DNA of 64,000 nt from Cryptomeria japonica. Lineage: Eukaryota; Streptophyta; Pinopsida; Cupressales; Cupressaceae. The notes below the pieces were generated by a model. The model saw only the letters and a program-made list of their open reading frames with translations, had not been told where the DNA came from and made no database searches. The stretch is taken from NCBI RefSeq assembly GCF_030272615.1, contig NC_081413.1, positions 447,992,538 to 448,056,537 of the forward strand, in the 5' to 3' direction. Within the stretch, counting starts at the first letter, position 1. The number at the start of each line of letters is the position of its first letter. The translations under genes were made by a program, and so were the position numbers. Of this stretch, positions 22,510 through 34,801 are shown piece after piece.

Positions 22510-23859
22510 CTATCAACTATGGGGACAACGCCCTATATTAATAAAGTAAAATGAGTACAAAATTATGTTATCACGTATACAAAATCCCTTCACATAGGGA
22601 AGGATGTAGCTACAAGGTAATGATATCACATATCAAAAACTCTATGTCTAGAGAAAGAGAAAATCTACATGCCATCCTATTCTATCCGACCAACATAGAC
22701 CTAAATCCTAAATCCTAGCTTTGTCTGATAAAGTGGACGATATCCATTACTGCCTCCCCAATGCTGAGGAGATTGTCAGTCGAACCCTCGGATAACCATC
22801 AAACCTCAGACTTCAAAAGCCTCCTAAAATTGTTGAGATTGCCACTCAACACACCACCTTTGAACGTGCGCTAAGCCTCTCTCACAAACCGGGCTCGCCT
22901 TATCTGCTCAGCTTCGGGAGCCTCCTCTACAGGATCCTCCTCCCCCTCATCGTGATCAAGTTCTGACATTTCTATCAATCCTGCATCCTCTCCTCATCGA
23001 CCTCCTCCCCCACCTTTCTATCTACCTCAGTCACCTCGGTGTCTTCAATGTCTAATTCCTCTTGACTTCTTTTTTATGAGTCCTCTATGTTTGATGTGAA
23101 AGAAGAGCTCTCTACAGGTTCAAAATATAGCTTCAAGATGCTCTCGCTAGCTCCTTCCCATAGTTAAAAAATAGCATCTGCTACAACATGGATGTTCACT
23201 GGGTTCACGAAGCCTTGCATCAAACCAACACCTTCCACCTACGACTCTAGGATATCCACAATGGGAGTGATTACTGCTCCATAAACAAGACCATCGCACC
23301 AATGGTGATCCAAGCTCAAAGAGAAGTCAACCAAGGAGATGACTACCCCACAAATTGCTTCCTCCAGTACTAACAGATTTAAACATTGTCCCTCTAGGGA
23401 TTTTCCACAGTTAACGCAGCTCAGACTCACAAAAGGCGACATTTTTACAAACCATGTTAGTTTTCTCCCTCCTGTCCCTCCTTAAAAAGGATGCCAACCA
23501 CTGGAACCTTAAGGACCCTAATACCAAGGAGATCATGTGGTCTGCACAATCTGTTCATTAACCTGCAAACTCTGGCTGCTTACTACTAGAGGAGTAGCTA
23601 GCCTGTATCCTTCGCTGTCACTCTCTAAAATGTTGGGACTCACGAGGAACCAGATCACAGAAATAGTTTCCTTTTCATCATTCTACCATGCCACCTATGC
23701 TCCGGCTCGTGAAAGGCATTAGCATACTAAGTTTATCCAATCCTGGTACGATGCCTATCTAGTTTCTCATTCCATATAGTATCAAGTACCACTGTATCTG
23801 CATCCTCTTCACTGAAAATGATTGTACCAATATTTTTATCAATCCCAATATTGGCTAGG

Positions 23860-23878
23860 AAAAAAATAGAAATAATGT
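23860..23878. repeat. 19-bp target-site duplication, right copy
   Basis: Exact copy of 9312-9330; marks the 5'-truncated end of the minus-strand LINE-like insertion. Confidence 0.85.
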
Positions 23879-25080
23879 ATAATATAGATTAAATGAAAAT
23901 AATTTTAGATAGATTGTTTAATAACTAAATAATAATTCTATTTAATGTTAATTTTCGATCAGTATTTTTATGTGTATCTAATAAAATAATAGGCATCTTA
24001 TATTTATTCTTAGCTTAATATTAGAATTTTGATTAATTATGGGTTTAAATATTTTCTAATGCCCTCTCTAGAAGCAAGGTGGAAAACAGAGATCGCTAGA
24101 ATTCCATCCTTCAATTATATGTCTCAACAGATGAAGCGACATGTTGGAACAAAATACTAAAACCAAAAGTATTAAATGTGAAAATTGATTTCTTGTAATA
24201 AATATATTACTATATTGTCAATTATATTGAATCAAAACAAGGGAAAGAAAAAATAACATAAACAAAAAGGAAGATTAGCTTATTTTAGTTTTAAATGTAC
24301 TTGAGATGCAAGGAATTCATACAGGAGATTATCCAAAACCGAATTGGAACATACAAATAGGGTTAGAGTGTTTACAAGTAAATATATCTAACATAGACTA
24401 TAATGAAAGAACTTTAAAAATAGAAGAATTTAATAAAAAATATTCTATAAATACATTATAATAATATGTTGCTTCAAGGGGACAACCAACTTTGAGGGGA
24501 TTATATCCAATAGTCTTTAATATGAACACAATACTCAACATGATGATAATAAAATAGTTAGAAACTCTTATAGATACCTAATTATACCCTATTTGTCAGC
24601 TAACTTAGGTAATAAATTATAACCCTTAAGGTGACCTAAATTTTAATATATGATTATAATAATGATTATATAAGTTATTTAAGAGTTAATGTAACCACAT
24701 GATAACTATTCATAACCCAATATATTGTATGGATTTAGGAGCTTATTTTGAACTTTTATTATCAATCACAAATGTAATTATATAATTGAATAAAATTCAA
24801 TAAATCCTTCAAAAGCTTTTCTTTCTTCCTTCTCTCCTATTTGAAGTACTTGATAAATGAAGCTAATGATTTGATTGCTAAAAAGTTAAAGAAGTCCCTA
24901 TCCCACTCCACCAAGGACTCATTATCCTCCTTTACCATTATCATCTTACTCTTTACCCTCCCAAACCCATCTACTCCTCTAGTGGGGGATTTAGATCTAT
25001 TGCTATGAAAGGAAAGTAAAAACTTGTCATTCAGCAAATTACTTATGAGTCTTGTTTGGTTTCTAAAGAAAAAAAAACAA
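23879..25080. other. AT-rich sequence, no gene recognised
   Basis: AT-rich with short scattered frames only. No LTR-like termini, terminal repeats or conserved protein motifs that I can identify. Confidence 0.5.
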
Positions 25081-25082
25081 AT

Positions 25083-26000
25083 TGTCAGACCACACGATTC
25101 CTCGACTCTTGTTTAGAGGATACTGCCAACCTTTTCCCTCTCTTGGTCTAGTGAAGAACAAATCCCATAAAATCCCATGCTTATCTTGTTAGAAAATTAT
25201 TGCTAAACGTCTTTGTAACTTGGACGATATCCCTTTAAAGATCCTTTGTCCAGTTTTATGTGGAGCAGGTTAATTTTAAAGGGTAGGAATCTAAGTTAAG
25301 GCTTCAAAGGATAGGGAAGATGTGAAGAAAACCATTATTGTTTCCACCACCATGATTGACATGGATAGATCTAGGACACAATAGTCCAATGGATTTGTTG
25401 ATTGCCCAACCCCCAACATTAGCATAAATGATACCTCTAGGTAGTCTAGGGCTATGAAAGACAAAGACAATGAAAAGAAAAAAAAGGTTGTCATGGAACA
25501 AGAGAAGGATATTGATAATGAGGGATCTACCCCTTTTATGTCAATGAATACCCTCATTACAAACATAGACAACTCCAATTATTCAACCTACTCAGAACAA
25601 GTATGCTAAGTGTGATCAAAATGTTATGAGGGTTTCTTCCCTCAAGGAAAAAGCTGATGCTATTGAAGAAAAACTTTAAGCTCTCTATTTATTTAGTTCC
25701 GATGTTTTGAATACATTTGCAATATCTCCCTATGTGACATAAGAAATGGATCTCAAAATACATATAGGTGATACGGATGCCAACTCTTGCAAACATAAGG
25801 AACTCTTTACATTCCTTACTAAATATAGTGGGAAGTTGTTTTGTTAATTCTATGTTCTTATGTTTACCTTTTTTAAATAAAAACTATAATCTTTATATGA
25901 TGTTAGTGTGTTGTTAATGGCCTCTTGACCAATTTTGTTTGCCCTTTGTAACTTTTTATGCTTAACAAGTTTAACACCTTAATTATTGTTTAATATTATA
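25083..26000 (+). pseudogene. Decayed LINE-tail-like coding fragment
   Basis: On the plus strand, with stops and shifts, one reads AKRLCNLDDIPLKILCPV, MKDKDNEKKKKVVMEQEK, RVSSLKEKADAIEEKL and SSDVLNTF: a lysine-rich linker followed by a short coiled coil. After it comes a T- and G-rich non-coding tail (about 25840-25970, with TTTGTTTGCCCTTTGTAAC). The arrangement resembles ORF3 and tail of the LINE at 6970-8830, so I infer an older relative. The similarity is architectural; no alignment was run. Confidence 0.3.
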
Positions 26001-29000
26001 AAAACAATATAATCTTATTTAGATTTTAGTTAATTTATTAATGTTGGGTTTTCTTTGTTTGATAGCTTATTTTGATTCTTAGAACTTGTAAAGGGATTCT
26101 ATATTAAGACTAAACGTTTATCTATATCTACTATTTCATTTGAATATAATTTATGTATTAGTGTTCCGAGGTGGAATATTAAGGACTCTCGTTAATCTTA
26201 GGTTAGAATTATTTTGATATTATGAATTTATTGTCGAAAGGGTCTCTTTAACTTTACGACCATGATTTTTTTGTCTTGATTCTCTATCACTACATTAAAA
26301 AACCATGATTCAAACTCTTCTTCATATGAATTATGGGTATCATTCTATTCATTATCTTGCTGAAATTTCTATGTATACGTGTGTTTTGGCATGTTTGAAT
26401 AATCAATCTATATATTAAGCTGGCTATGGCTATGTTCTTCCACGGTCTGCATGTTTCTATTCGACCTTGAGTTCACACGCATAATGGACACATTTTGTTG
26501 GACATAGGAATCTTTTGAGCTCGCCTGGCATTCACACTCTAAGAATGTCTCATCGAAGTCTGTGTCATACCCTTTGCCCTTCAATTTCCCTGACAAAGAT
26601 CATTGTCAAAGCTCAACACAGTCTTTTCATTGTCTACCCACTTAAAACGGTCGTTCTATATAATTGCTATGCTTTTGTACTCGAAAATGATTGAAAAATT
26701 CGCTGTTGGCCTGCTCCTTTTGCAGTGGTGATTGGGAAAGCCTGTCATCACCTCCACTCTGTCGACTGTCGGGGGCATTGTGTTGTTTTATGACATTCAA
26801 TATCCATCATTGGCCCTTTCTTAAATTTTAATATTGACCAAGGCAATTGTAATTAAAACCGACAAAATGTTGATTTACTTTTGTGTTTGATGGATCTCCA
26901 TACCTGGTTTGACAGCTCCAAGCATGCTAAAAGCTGGAAGGACACTAGCAAACGTTACAGAATTCGGATTTAAATCGACCAATTGTATTTGCTTAATGTT
27001 TCTAAGGCAGTTCACCAGACTATATTCTCTTTTGGTTCATGTTATCATGCCTTTTGCAGATATATGATATAACTATATGGGAAGAGCAAAAGAACCGATC
27101 TTCTGATCTTGGACCAAAGTCATAAGATGGTGGCATCTCTATTAACTTCGACTTACAGATTTGATTTACGGTTCCTTAAATGAGTCCCTGCTCTCCTGCC
27201 TCTTCTTTCTAACGCTTACTAACTTGGTTCTTCTCTTCTATCAGCGCTATCTAGATAGCAAAGTTGATCAATACGTAACTAGCAAAGCCAATGGTGGATC
27301 CCATATATAGATGGGGCCCGCCCTAAGTCAAAGTTGATCTAACATTAATATGATTCACTACTATTGAAACACATTTTGTCGTCGCAACATGATAGGGAAA
27401 TACAATTCTACAGTTCAGTTGTATATAAAAATAAAATTAAAGATTTTGTCGTAGCGTTGAAATGGCTTACAAGAATTGTGTAGCATTTACACAGATCCAC
27501 TGAATATTGGGTGCTATTGCGTTATACTATGAGACCCTATTTTTTTTGAAATAGTTCACATGCCTTATGCACCCTGTCAAAGGAATCCTAGAAGAACAGG
27601 TCCTTCATTCCTATGAGGTATATACAAACGTGGAGCTTCTTGTGCTTTGTAAATTTTGTCTTTTAAGGACGATCCAAATGATAATATCTATATCGACTTG
27701 AATGAAAATATGCCGACCTCGAGAGGTTACTAGAATAATCACCTTATCTTGAACTGGATGTGGCCTTCATTTTTCCTCGTAAGTATTATGACTTTGCGCC
27801 GTGCCGCCAAATCTTCTAAGGGAATTGCGCATCTTGCCTTTTCAGGAGTGCAAATATCTCTTGAGAGTAGCAATGTTCTGACGGAGATGTTAAAAATCTT
27901 CTTGGTAAACTTCTCACAACAATTGAGGAAGATGAATTGTTACAAGAAACAATCTGAAAATGTGCTGAAGATGATGGATATATTAACTCTTTTTTAGAAC
28001 ACAAAAATGAGACAAATATTGATCATGATGTATTGCTGAGTTAATCTCCAAAATGGTCTACACATTCTTCAATAGGTGGAAATTAGCTATTTAATGGAGA
28101 TTGGGATACAAGACAATTCTTGATTGTGGTATTTTGTACTATAATTTTCATTTCAAACATCTTTATTCTTCGAGGGAAGAAGAATAGAATCGAACCACTC
28201 CTACCAAAAAGGTATGTCAAATCGTTAAATGCCTCAGGAGAAATTTGTGATTCAGAGAGAAAAAACCCAATGGTTATGTGATATTTCTGTGTGTAGGTTT
28301 CTAATATTGCAAAATGGTTGATACTAAGAACATGCAACAATAATGTGGTCATCTATTATTAGAGTTTGAAAAACCTTTCTAAACCAATAGGAAGATTTAT
28401 GTTTTTTTTTGGGTGAGTTTTCTTATAAATTTTGTTGGAATCGATAATATGTAGTGGTATTTAAAAAAAAGTTAATCAAAGAATGATCCTTATATTAAAG
28501 TTTAATGTCTATATTCGTATTTAATAGTGATAAAATAGTTTGAAAATGATAAGCAACCAAATTATTATGAACCAAGCATCTCATATAAAAGGCACTAGTA
28601 ATCATTCATTGTAGATATTGAAAATTAACCTTCTTAGTTACCTCATTCTCATCATCCATTCTGTCTTGATTACTTCACTAACTTTTCTCTTTTTTCTAGT
28701 ATTAATTAAATATTTTTATTTCATTGATTTTCATTTTTGTCTATTAATTAAATATTTTTGAATTATTTAATTGATTCATTTTGTATCTATTTCCTTCAAT
28801 CCTCTATAATTAAATAATTAAATAATTAGCCTGTGGGTTACATCCCTGACCTAAATTTTTGAGGAAAAAATGGTGCAAAAAAGTAGAAATGGGCAAAATT
28901 TTAAATAGAAGGAGAAGGGTAATTTTGTGAAAGAAATTAGGAAATTTGTAGAGATGAGTAATACAATATTGAGGTTACATTGAAATAGGTATGGCCTCAA

Positions 29001-29527
29001 AGGTGTTGGGACTCACAACCATTATTAGGTGATTCAATGGTAGATCTTTTAGCAAGGAGGAAATTTGAGCTTGGGTGGTCAAATAATGGAAGAAGGTTGA
29101 GGTGGTCACTATAGTATTGTAAATTATCACCAGGCCAATTTACACCTCATGTTTGTGCCCCTACTTTAGCATGTCCTATCCTCATCACCTATCTAGGTTT
29201 TTTTTGTGGCTATTCTATAGTTTTGACGACATGAACAACCATTGATGGATTCCTTCATGAGGCACCCATTTCCCCTGAGGTTTATTTTGGTCCCTTTTAG
29301 AGAAGGACCATGTCATCCAATGCCATAGTCCCTCTCAATGGGGCCAAAATTTGAATTAGGGCAGGAGTCATATCTCTCTAGAGGGAATTTATCTCTGTGG
29401 CTCTGCAGGACTATTGGAGGTCGGCCTAATAAGTAATTTACCTAGACACGCCTATGTAAAGATATTTGATCAATCTAATTTCATCCAAATCTATTGAATC
29501 TAAGAAATCAATTCCTAGCATCCTTCC
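26001..29527. other. Unassigned intergenic sequence
   Basis: 3.5 kb with no recognised transposon boundary. The base composition is less AT-skewed at 26400-27800. The longest plus-strand frame with protein-like composition is 27749-27997 (82 codons, containing AAKSSKGIAHLAFSGVQ), and an adjacent frame reads LLGKLLTTIEEDELLQETI. They may be remnants of one gene but match no family I recognise. At 28690-28830 there are repeated ATTAATTAAATATTTTT-like words. Confidence 0.4.
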
Positions 29528-30931
29528 TGTTGGATACTATTGAGAAGTTTGCTGGAATCATGTTTTGTCATTGATGCCAACATATTCTTCTATGTATTCT
29601 AGTGTTGCAGTTAGATTGCATGACTTGGTTTTCCCACTGTGTTGCAGATGAGTTGTTGAGGTTTAGTGGGTTTAGAGATACTTATCTCTAGTTGACTCAA
29701 CATAAGTTTCAGAGGTCTGAATGATGTTTTTATCGAGTTGTGTGATCCGGTATTGTGGTTAGTTTTTAGTAGTTCGTGTTATTCAGTGTTTTGGATTGTG
29801 CTCCGCATTGTGATAAACTAACTTAAGATCTAGTTTTGTAAGAAATATAGGCCTATTATATTCATATAGTATCAATATCTTGTTTTGCAGATTTCACAAA
29901 ATATTTGGGACGTTCAGGTGTGTCCTCAATTCAGATGGCTCATGATTTGGAAGCCTGCAAGTGAATCTTTCAGTTTGACAGTCAATTTAGTGTGTGTTCT
30001 TGAGGTTTGGTATAATGATGATGGAGATTCTAGTAAGTGGTGATGTTGCAGTTGTTTATGTGGTGATTCACGTTCCTTGTGAATGTTTCTAGATTGGGTC
30101 CTATCTGTGTTGTTGGTCCGCATTATTCATTGTGTGCATTATTGATCTGGTGATGTTCTTTGTATTATGTGATATTTATGTTGATTGTAGTATGTTGCAG
30201 ATGATCGAGGTATAGTTCTTGTTGGTGTTGTATGTTTGAGGATTTGTTTTGTGTCCAGACTATGTCTTAGCTGACATTTTTTTGGTCCGCATGTATTGTT
30301 GTAGCATGTGGGGTTATTATTTTATAATTTGTGTTGAGGGTTTAGCCGACCTTGAAATATAGGTTGATGATTTGTATAAATATATGTAATAGTTATGTTG
30401 CAAATGTATCTACTTGATATCTACATGTGCAAACATCGATCTGATCTTACAGTAGAATAGGAAAACTGCAAAGAATGTGAAGAAGTGTGAAAGAGGAGAG
30501 TTTGTTTTATGTGCTTAACCAGAATTGTAACCTAGAATGAGAACATGCTATTTCATCAGTTCATGATTCTCCTTATGTAATCTAAATCTTTTTGGAAGGC
30601 ATTGATTCTTCCCAAGGGTTGTAGCCCTTTTTGTTTTGTGATTTGAGCAGTGAACTCTAGGTAGTGTGCCTGAATGCATGTGCATTCCCCATTGTAATAT
30701 TTACAGTTACTCCTAATAGGGTATTATATCATTGTGGATAGGTTCCCACTGTGGTTTTTCCCTTAACCAGGTTTTCCACATCAAAAATATTGGGGTTATG
30801 TGTGTTATTGATGTGGTGTTGATTTGTGCTTTAGCTGTTAATCATCTGATATGAATTTGTTTTTAAGTTGTGTAAAGCTTGAGAGCAAACTGATTCACCT
30901 CCCCTCTTGGTTTGTTGCATTGTTGCCAACA
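29528..30931 (+). mobile_element. Solo LTR, copia-like, 1.40 kb
   Basis: It starts TGTTGGATACTATTGAG with TTGTCATTGATGCCAACA nearby, and ends GTTGCCAACA. Flanks CTTCC (29523-29527) and CTTGC (30932-30936) agree in four of five bases. The shared LTR block (TTCCCACTGTGGTTTTTCCC) lies at 30743-30780. No internal genes. Confidence 0.7.
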
Positions 30932-32490
30932 CTTGCATCCATGAAGAATTGATTATGAGGCATTTTAAAAGATCTTTAAGGCTGCATATTCTTCATTCAA
31001 CCATTGTGGAGAAAAAATACATCATTCATATGCAAGCATGTGTGTCTTATTAGGGTTTTGTCTTGTTCATGCCATTTCATACAACATACGTGACTACATT
31101 CAAATAACAAAAGATCATCATAAATAGTTTTAGATCTAAGGTAAATATTTCTAGTATTTATTTTTCGTATTTGCATTTATTCATTGAAGGTTAATAACTA
31201 AACTAGCATTTGACAGGCAGACCCCTATTCCCAAAAAATTTCCCCTTTTGACTATATGTAGGAACATGTATACAGCTGTGTTTCAGAGAAATGACAGGAT
31301 TCACATAAACGAATAGATTCCCCTTAGGATGGTGAAAAGTTAGGAGGACCATGGTGACCACCACCACGGTCCTAACAGTTTAGGCTGAATTTTGGGGAGT
31401 TATTCTAAATCAGATTCCTTTGACCAGATCCAAGTTTGTGGCTCCGTACAATGATCGTAGCTCACTGTTTATGCCCAATCTCTTCAATAATTCACTATTT
31501 CACCCCAATTATTTACAATTCAAAATACAACTCAATCCTAGGGAAAGTAGAGCCCCATTTAGGAGGCCTAGAATTTGATTAGAATCTTGGTCTATTAGGC
31601 TTAGATGTATCAAATTCCTATCTCTCCCTAATATAATGATAAATAAGGAAAATTAGTGGCTTTACTACATTCTATGGTGAAACCCTAATTTTCACCATTA
31701 CATTTTGGGTGAACTCGACTCCTTACACCCTTATTTCTGATTTTTGTTCTCAGATCTAATTTGTGAGCATTTTAATTTTCAAGTTTACACTCATAGATTA
31801 TTTTTTTAATCAAATTACATTAATTTGTAGGTTAAAACCATAAAAAAAAACCTAATTTATTTTGGTTTATTTGATTTGTGGGTTGCATAATTTATAACTT
31901 TTATTTTCATATCTGACCTTATGCATTCATAATTGCACTTAATAGATCTGATTTATTCACCATTTAACATATGGTTACACTTCTTTTCGCTTATATTTAT
32001 CATAATCATGTGTTGAAAAATGGTTTCTTTCACTTCACATTGCTTGTTTTCATTCATAGAACTTTGGCATTTTGCATTTTTAGAATTTCCAATTTCCTTC
32101 CTATTAATCAATTAAATCTCAAATCTTTTATCTATGATGCATGTTGCTTTATGGTGATATTTTTAGAAAAATACGTTAAATGTGTAGATCACATAAAATC
32201 TCTTGTAGATCATTATCCAAGAGATGCTAATGAAAAACCTAAGATGTGTACCTCTCCTAGGGTATCTTATGTGAATGAATAAAGAGCTAATACTCCTATC
32301 CATGATCTCTCTAATGGAGAGAAAGCATCGAAGAGTAACATGGAACCATCTTCTTCTCATACAAATACCCTAGCGCAAGGGGGGCAAGGCCAAAATATGC
32401 ATGTTTCAATCTCTCTAGATCCACCTTAATCCCCTAGAGCTTATCTTAACCATCAAAAAATTTGTAGTGAAGATAATGTTATGTGTTTCA
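30932..32490. other. Intergenic sequence, no gene recognised
   Basis: AT-rich with one plus frame near 32160-32430 that reads HIKSLVDHYPRDANEKP and, past a stop, IHDLSNGEKASKSNMEPSSS. It could be a gag-like or host fragment. I cannot assign it. Copia A begins at 32491. Confidence 0.4.
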
Positions 32491-33681
32491 TGTTGGCAAT
32501 TTGGAGGAATTGATTATGTTTTGCATTGATGTTTATCATTGATGTCAACACTAGCTGTTTTGTTGTCTACCGACTTCCAGTGGAGTGGTTGGTCTTTGAT
32601 GTTGATTTGGAGATTTGTCTCTAGTTTGGTCTAGCTATTGGAACTGGTTTGGATTGGTTATTCATGTGTTCCTGATGTGTATCACATTTAGTTGGTTTAG
32701 GATTTGATGATTCAGATTCTATCGTATGTTCTAGTAAGCCTTTTGGTTACCAATAAGGGTTTTGCCGACAACGCTTTGATGAAGATCTTTTGATGAATCT
32801 GATAAGTGGTGTATGTGCAGCTTCTAGAAGGTTATCAGGATGTTGATGGTTATCATGTTCATGTTCCAGTTGTTTGTGATGTTTCATTTGCCTTATGGTG
32901 ACCTATTTTAGTTTCGGTGTTATTCTACTAGGTTATGGATCAGTTTATGTAACGTGTTGGTTGATGCTCCCGATGCATCACCAGTTGGATTTATTGTTTG
33001 GTTTATGTTGTTTCAGTCTTAGGCTGACTTGGTTTATCATTGGTTTATGGGATTATGTAATGGATCTATTGTATTATCTTTTAGGTGGCCAACCTAATTG
33101 TTTAGGTCTCGGGTTGGTATAAATATGATGTAAGATCTTTTTGTAGATCATGGGATTAAGGCTATGGGATTATCTATGTGCGAATAAAGTTGTAATCATA
33201 TGTAGAGGTTTTATTCGATCATAGGTGATCGAATTGGGTTCGTGTAAGAGGTTTAACACCTTTGGTATTGAGCTTAACCAAAACTGTACTTAGGCATAGG
33301 AGATGTTATTCTTATAGTTCAATCATCTTTCCGGATTGTTGTCTGGATTTCTTTTGTAGTTAGTGAGGCTCCTTTTCTGATGAGTTGTGTGCTCTAGGTT
33401 GTTGGCCTTCCTACATGTGTAGGCCCCTCTTATTGTAATCACATACTTATTGCAGAAGTATTATCTGACTATGGGTAGGCTTCCCACCATGGTTTTACCC
33501 TGTACCGGGTTTTCCACGTACAAATCTTGGTGTTAGGTGTTATGGATGGTTGGTAATTGTTATATCTTCTATTCCAGTATTTTGTTTATGCATTCTGATA
33601 AAAGGTTTTCTATGCTTTAAGTTTAATAATCTGTTAACAATTGATTCACCCCCCCTCAGTTGTCCACTGATTATCCTAACA
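32491..33681 (+). repeat. Copia A 5' LTR
   Basis: 1,191 bp from TGTTGGCAATTTGGAGG to TTATCCTAACA. It shares start, end and middle block (33481-33520) with the copia B LTR, so A and B belong to the same or sister families. Confidence 0.9.
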
Positions 33682-33683
33682 AT

Positions 33684-33695
33684 TGGTATCAGATC
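33684..33695 (+). other. Copia A primer binding site
   Basis: TGGTATCAGATC, matching the standard initiator-Met tRNA primer site TGGTATCAGAGC except at position 11, two bases after the LTR. Confidence 0.85.
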
Positions 33696-33737
33696 TTGGT
33701 CCTATTTGCAAAAGCTTAACTGCTTAAGGAAGATCCT

Positions 33738-34790
33738 AAGGCAACTAATAGTTCAAATGCATCTATTCTCTGTAGACAAACCCCTAAGCTTGTTTCGACA
33801 AATTACAGGGTATGGAAGATTCAGATGGAGACTCATTTGAGATGTATTGGGAAAGAAACTTGGAAGATCATGGAGAAAGGATATACTCCTCATAATCCAG
33901 CATCGGGAAATCCTCCTCTGGCAAACTTCGATAAGGACATTTAAAATGATTGTAGAACTAGAGAAGCACTCTTGAGTGCAGTTTTTGATCAACAAATTAT
34001 GGAATTAACTAACCAATCATCTGCGAAGGCTATATGGGATAAGTTGGAGGATCTTAATGAAGGTGACCCTACTGTTAAAATTGCTAAACTTGATGGTTAC
34101 CAGGTGAGGTATGAGAACCTAAAGATGGAAGAAGATGAAAGGATTACTGCTTTTATGGAAAGAGTTAATGAAATTGTTATGGGAATTCAGTGTTGTGGTG
34201 GATCTCTGAGCGAAGATGAGATTGTTTCTAAAGTATTGAGAGCTTTGCCACCATCTTACAAGATGAAGGATATTGCAATTAATGAGTTGAGAACAATGGC
34301 TAACACTTCTGTTAACAACGATAATTTGGTTGGAAATTTATTTGCTTTTGAGTTTGAAGAATTTGGTCCTCAAGGAGTTGTAAAGATTGAATCTGCTTTT
34401 CATACATCTGCATCATCAATCAACAAGAGTGATTGGAAAGCTTTATATGCGAAGGAACTGGAGCAAATGAGGAAAGAAGTTGAAGAGTTTGACCAACTTG
34501 AAGCCCTCTAATCTAGAAGAGTACCTAAAGGTCTAGCAGGAAGTAAGTATGAAGGAAAATCACCTTTTAAATATTTTGCATGTAATAAGATAGTTCATTT
34601 TGCATCTAGATGTCCTAAAAGGATCTTAAGATTTGAGGAGAAAGATAGAAGATATTTTAGGTCTAACCATGATTATAAGAACAAGAATAAGTATAGGAGG
34701 AACAAAGACAAATCATGTTACTATGCGGATGAGGAAGGTGTGACTGATTTTGATAATGAATCGACACAAGATTCAGCTAGTGGATTCGGC
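33738..34790 (+). pseudogene. Copia A gag
   Basis: The expected start codon at 33738 is AAG where copia B has ATG. The frame then reads a UBN2-type gag: YRVWKIQMETHLRCIGK, QQIMELTNQSSAKAIWDKL, MEEDERITAFMERVNEI, GGSLSEDEIVSKVLRALPP. The zinc knuckle near 34570-34617 reads YFACNKIVHFASRCP, so the first Cys is Tyr and the Gly is Val. Stops fall near 33939 and at 34509-34511. It would form the nucleocapsid. Confidence 0.85.
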
Positions 34791-34801
34791 AGTGGAAAGG
34801 A

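Larger units (their letters stand above)
9331..23859 (-). mobile_element. 5'-truncated LINE-like retroposon (minus), split by gypsy element
   Basis: Removing the gypsy element leaves about 1.37 kb: 9331-9352 plus 22515-23859. On the minus strand it ends in a short poly(A) (the T run 9331-9340) and is flanked by a perfect 19-bp duplication. Its 3' end contains TATTAATATAGGGCGTTGTC, like plant LINE 3' untranslated regions. Minus-strand frames inside are short (67 codons at 23239-23442) and I cannot assign a protein. A 5'-truncated LINE is most likely; a processed retrocopy of a host transcript is the alternative. Confidence 0.7.

Noticed and set aside
22515-23859. Host gene with several exons on the minus strand
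   Set aside because: Bracketed by an exact 19-bp duplication and a poly(A)-like end, and no splice-consistent frame; a retroposon explains it better.
29528-30931. Full LTR element instead of a solo LTR
   Set aside because: No PBS, PPT or terminal direct repeats inside the 1.4 kb.
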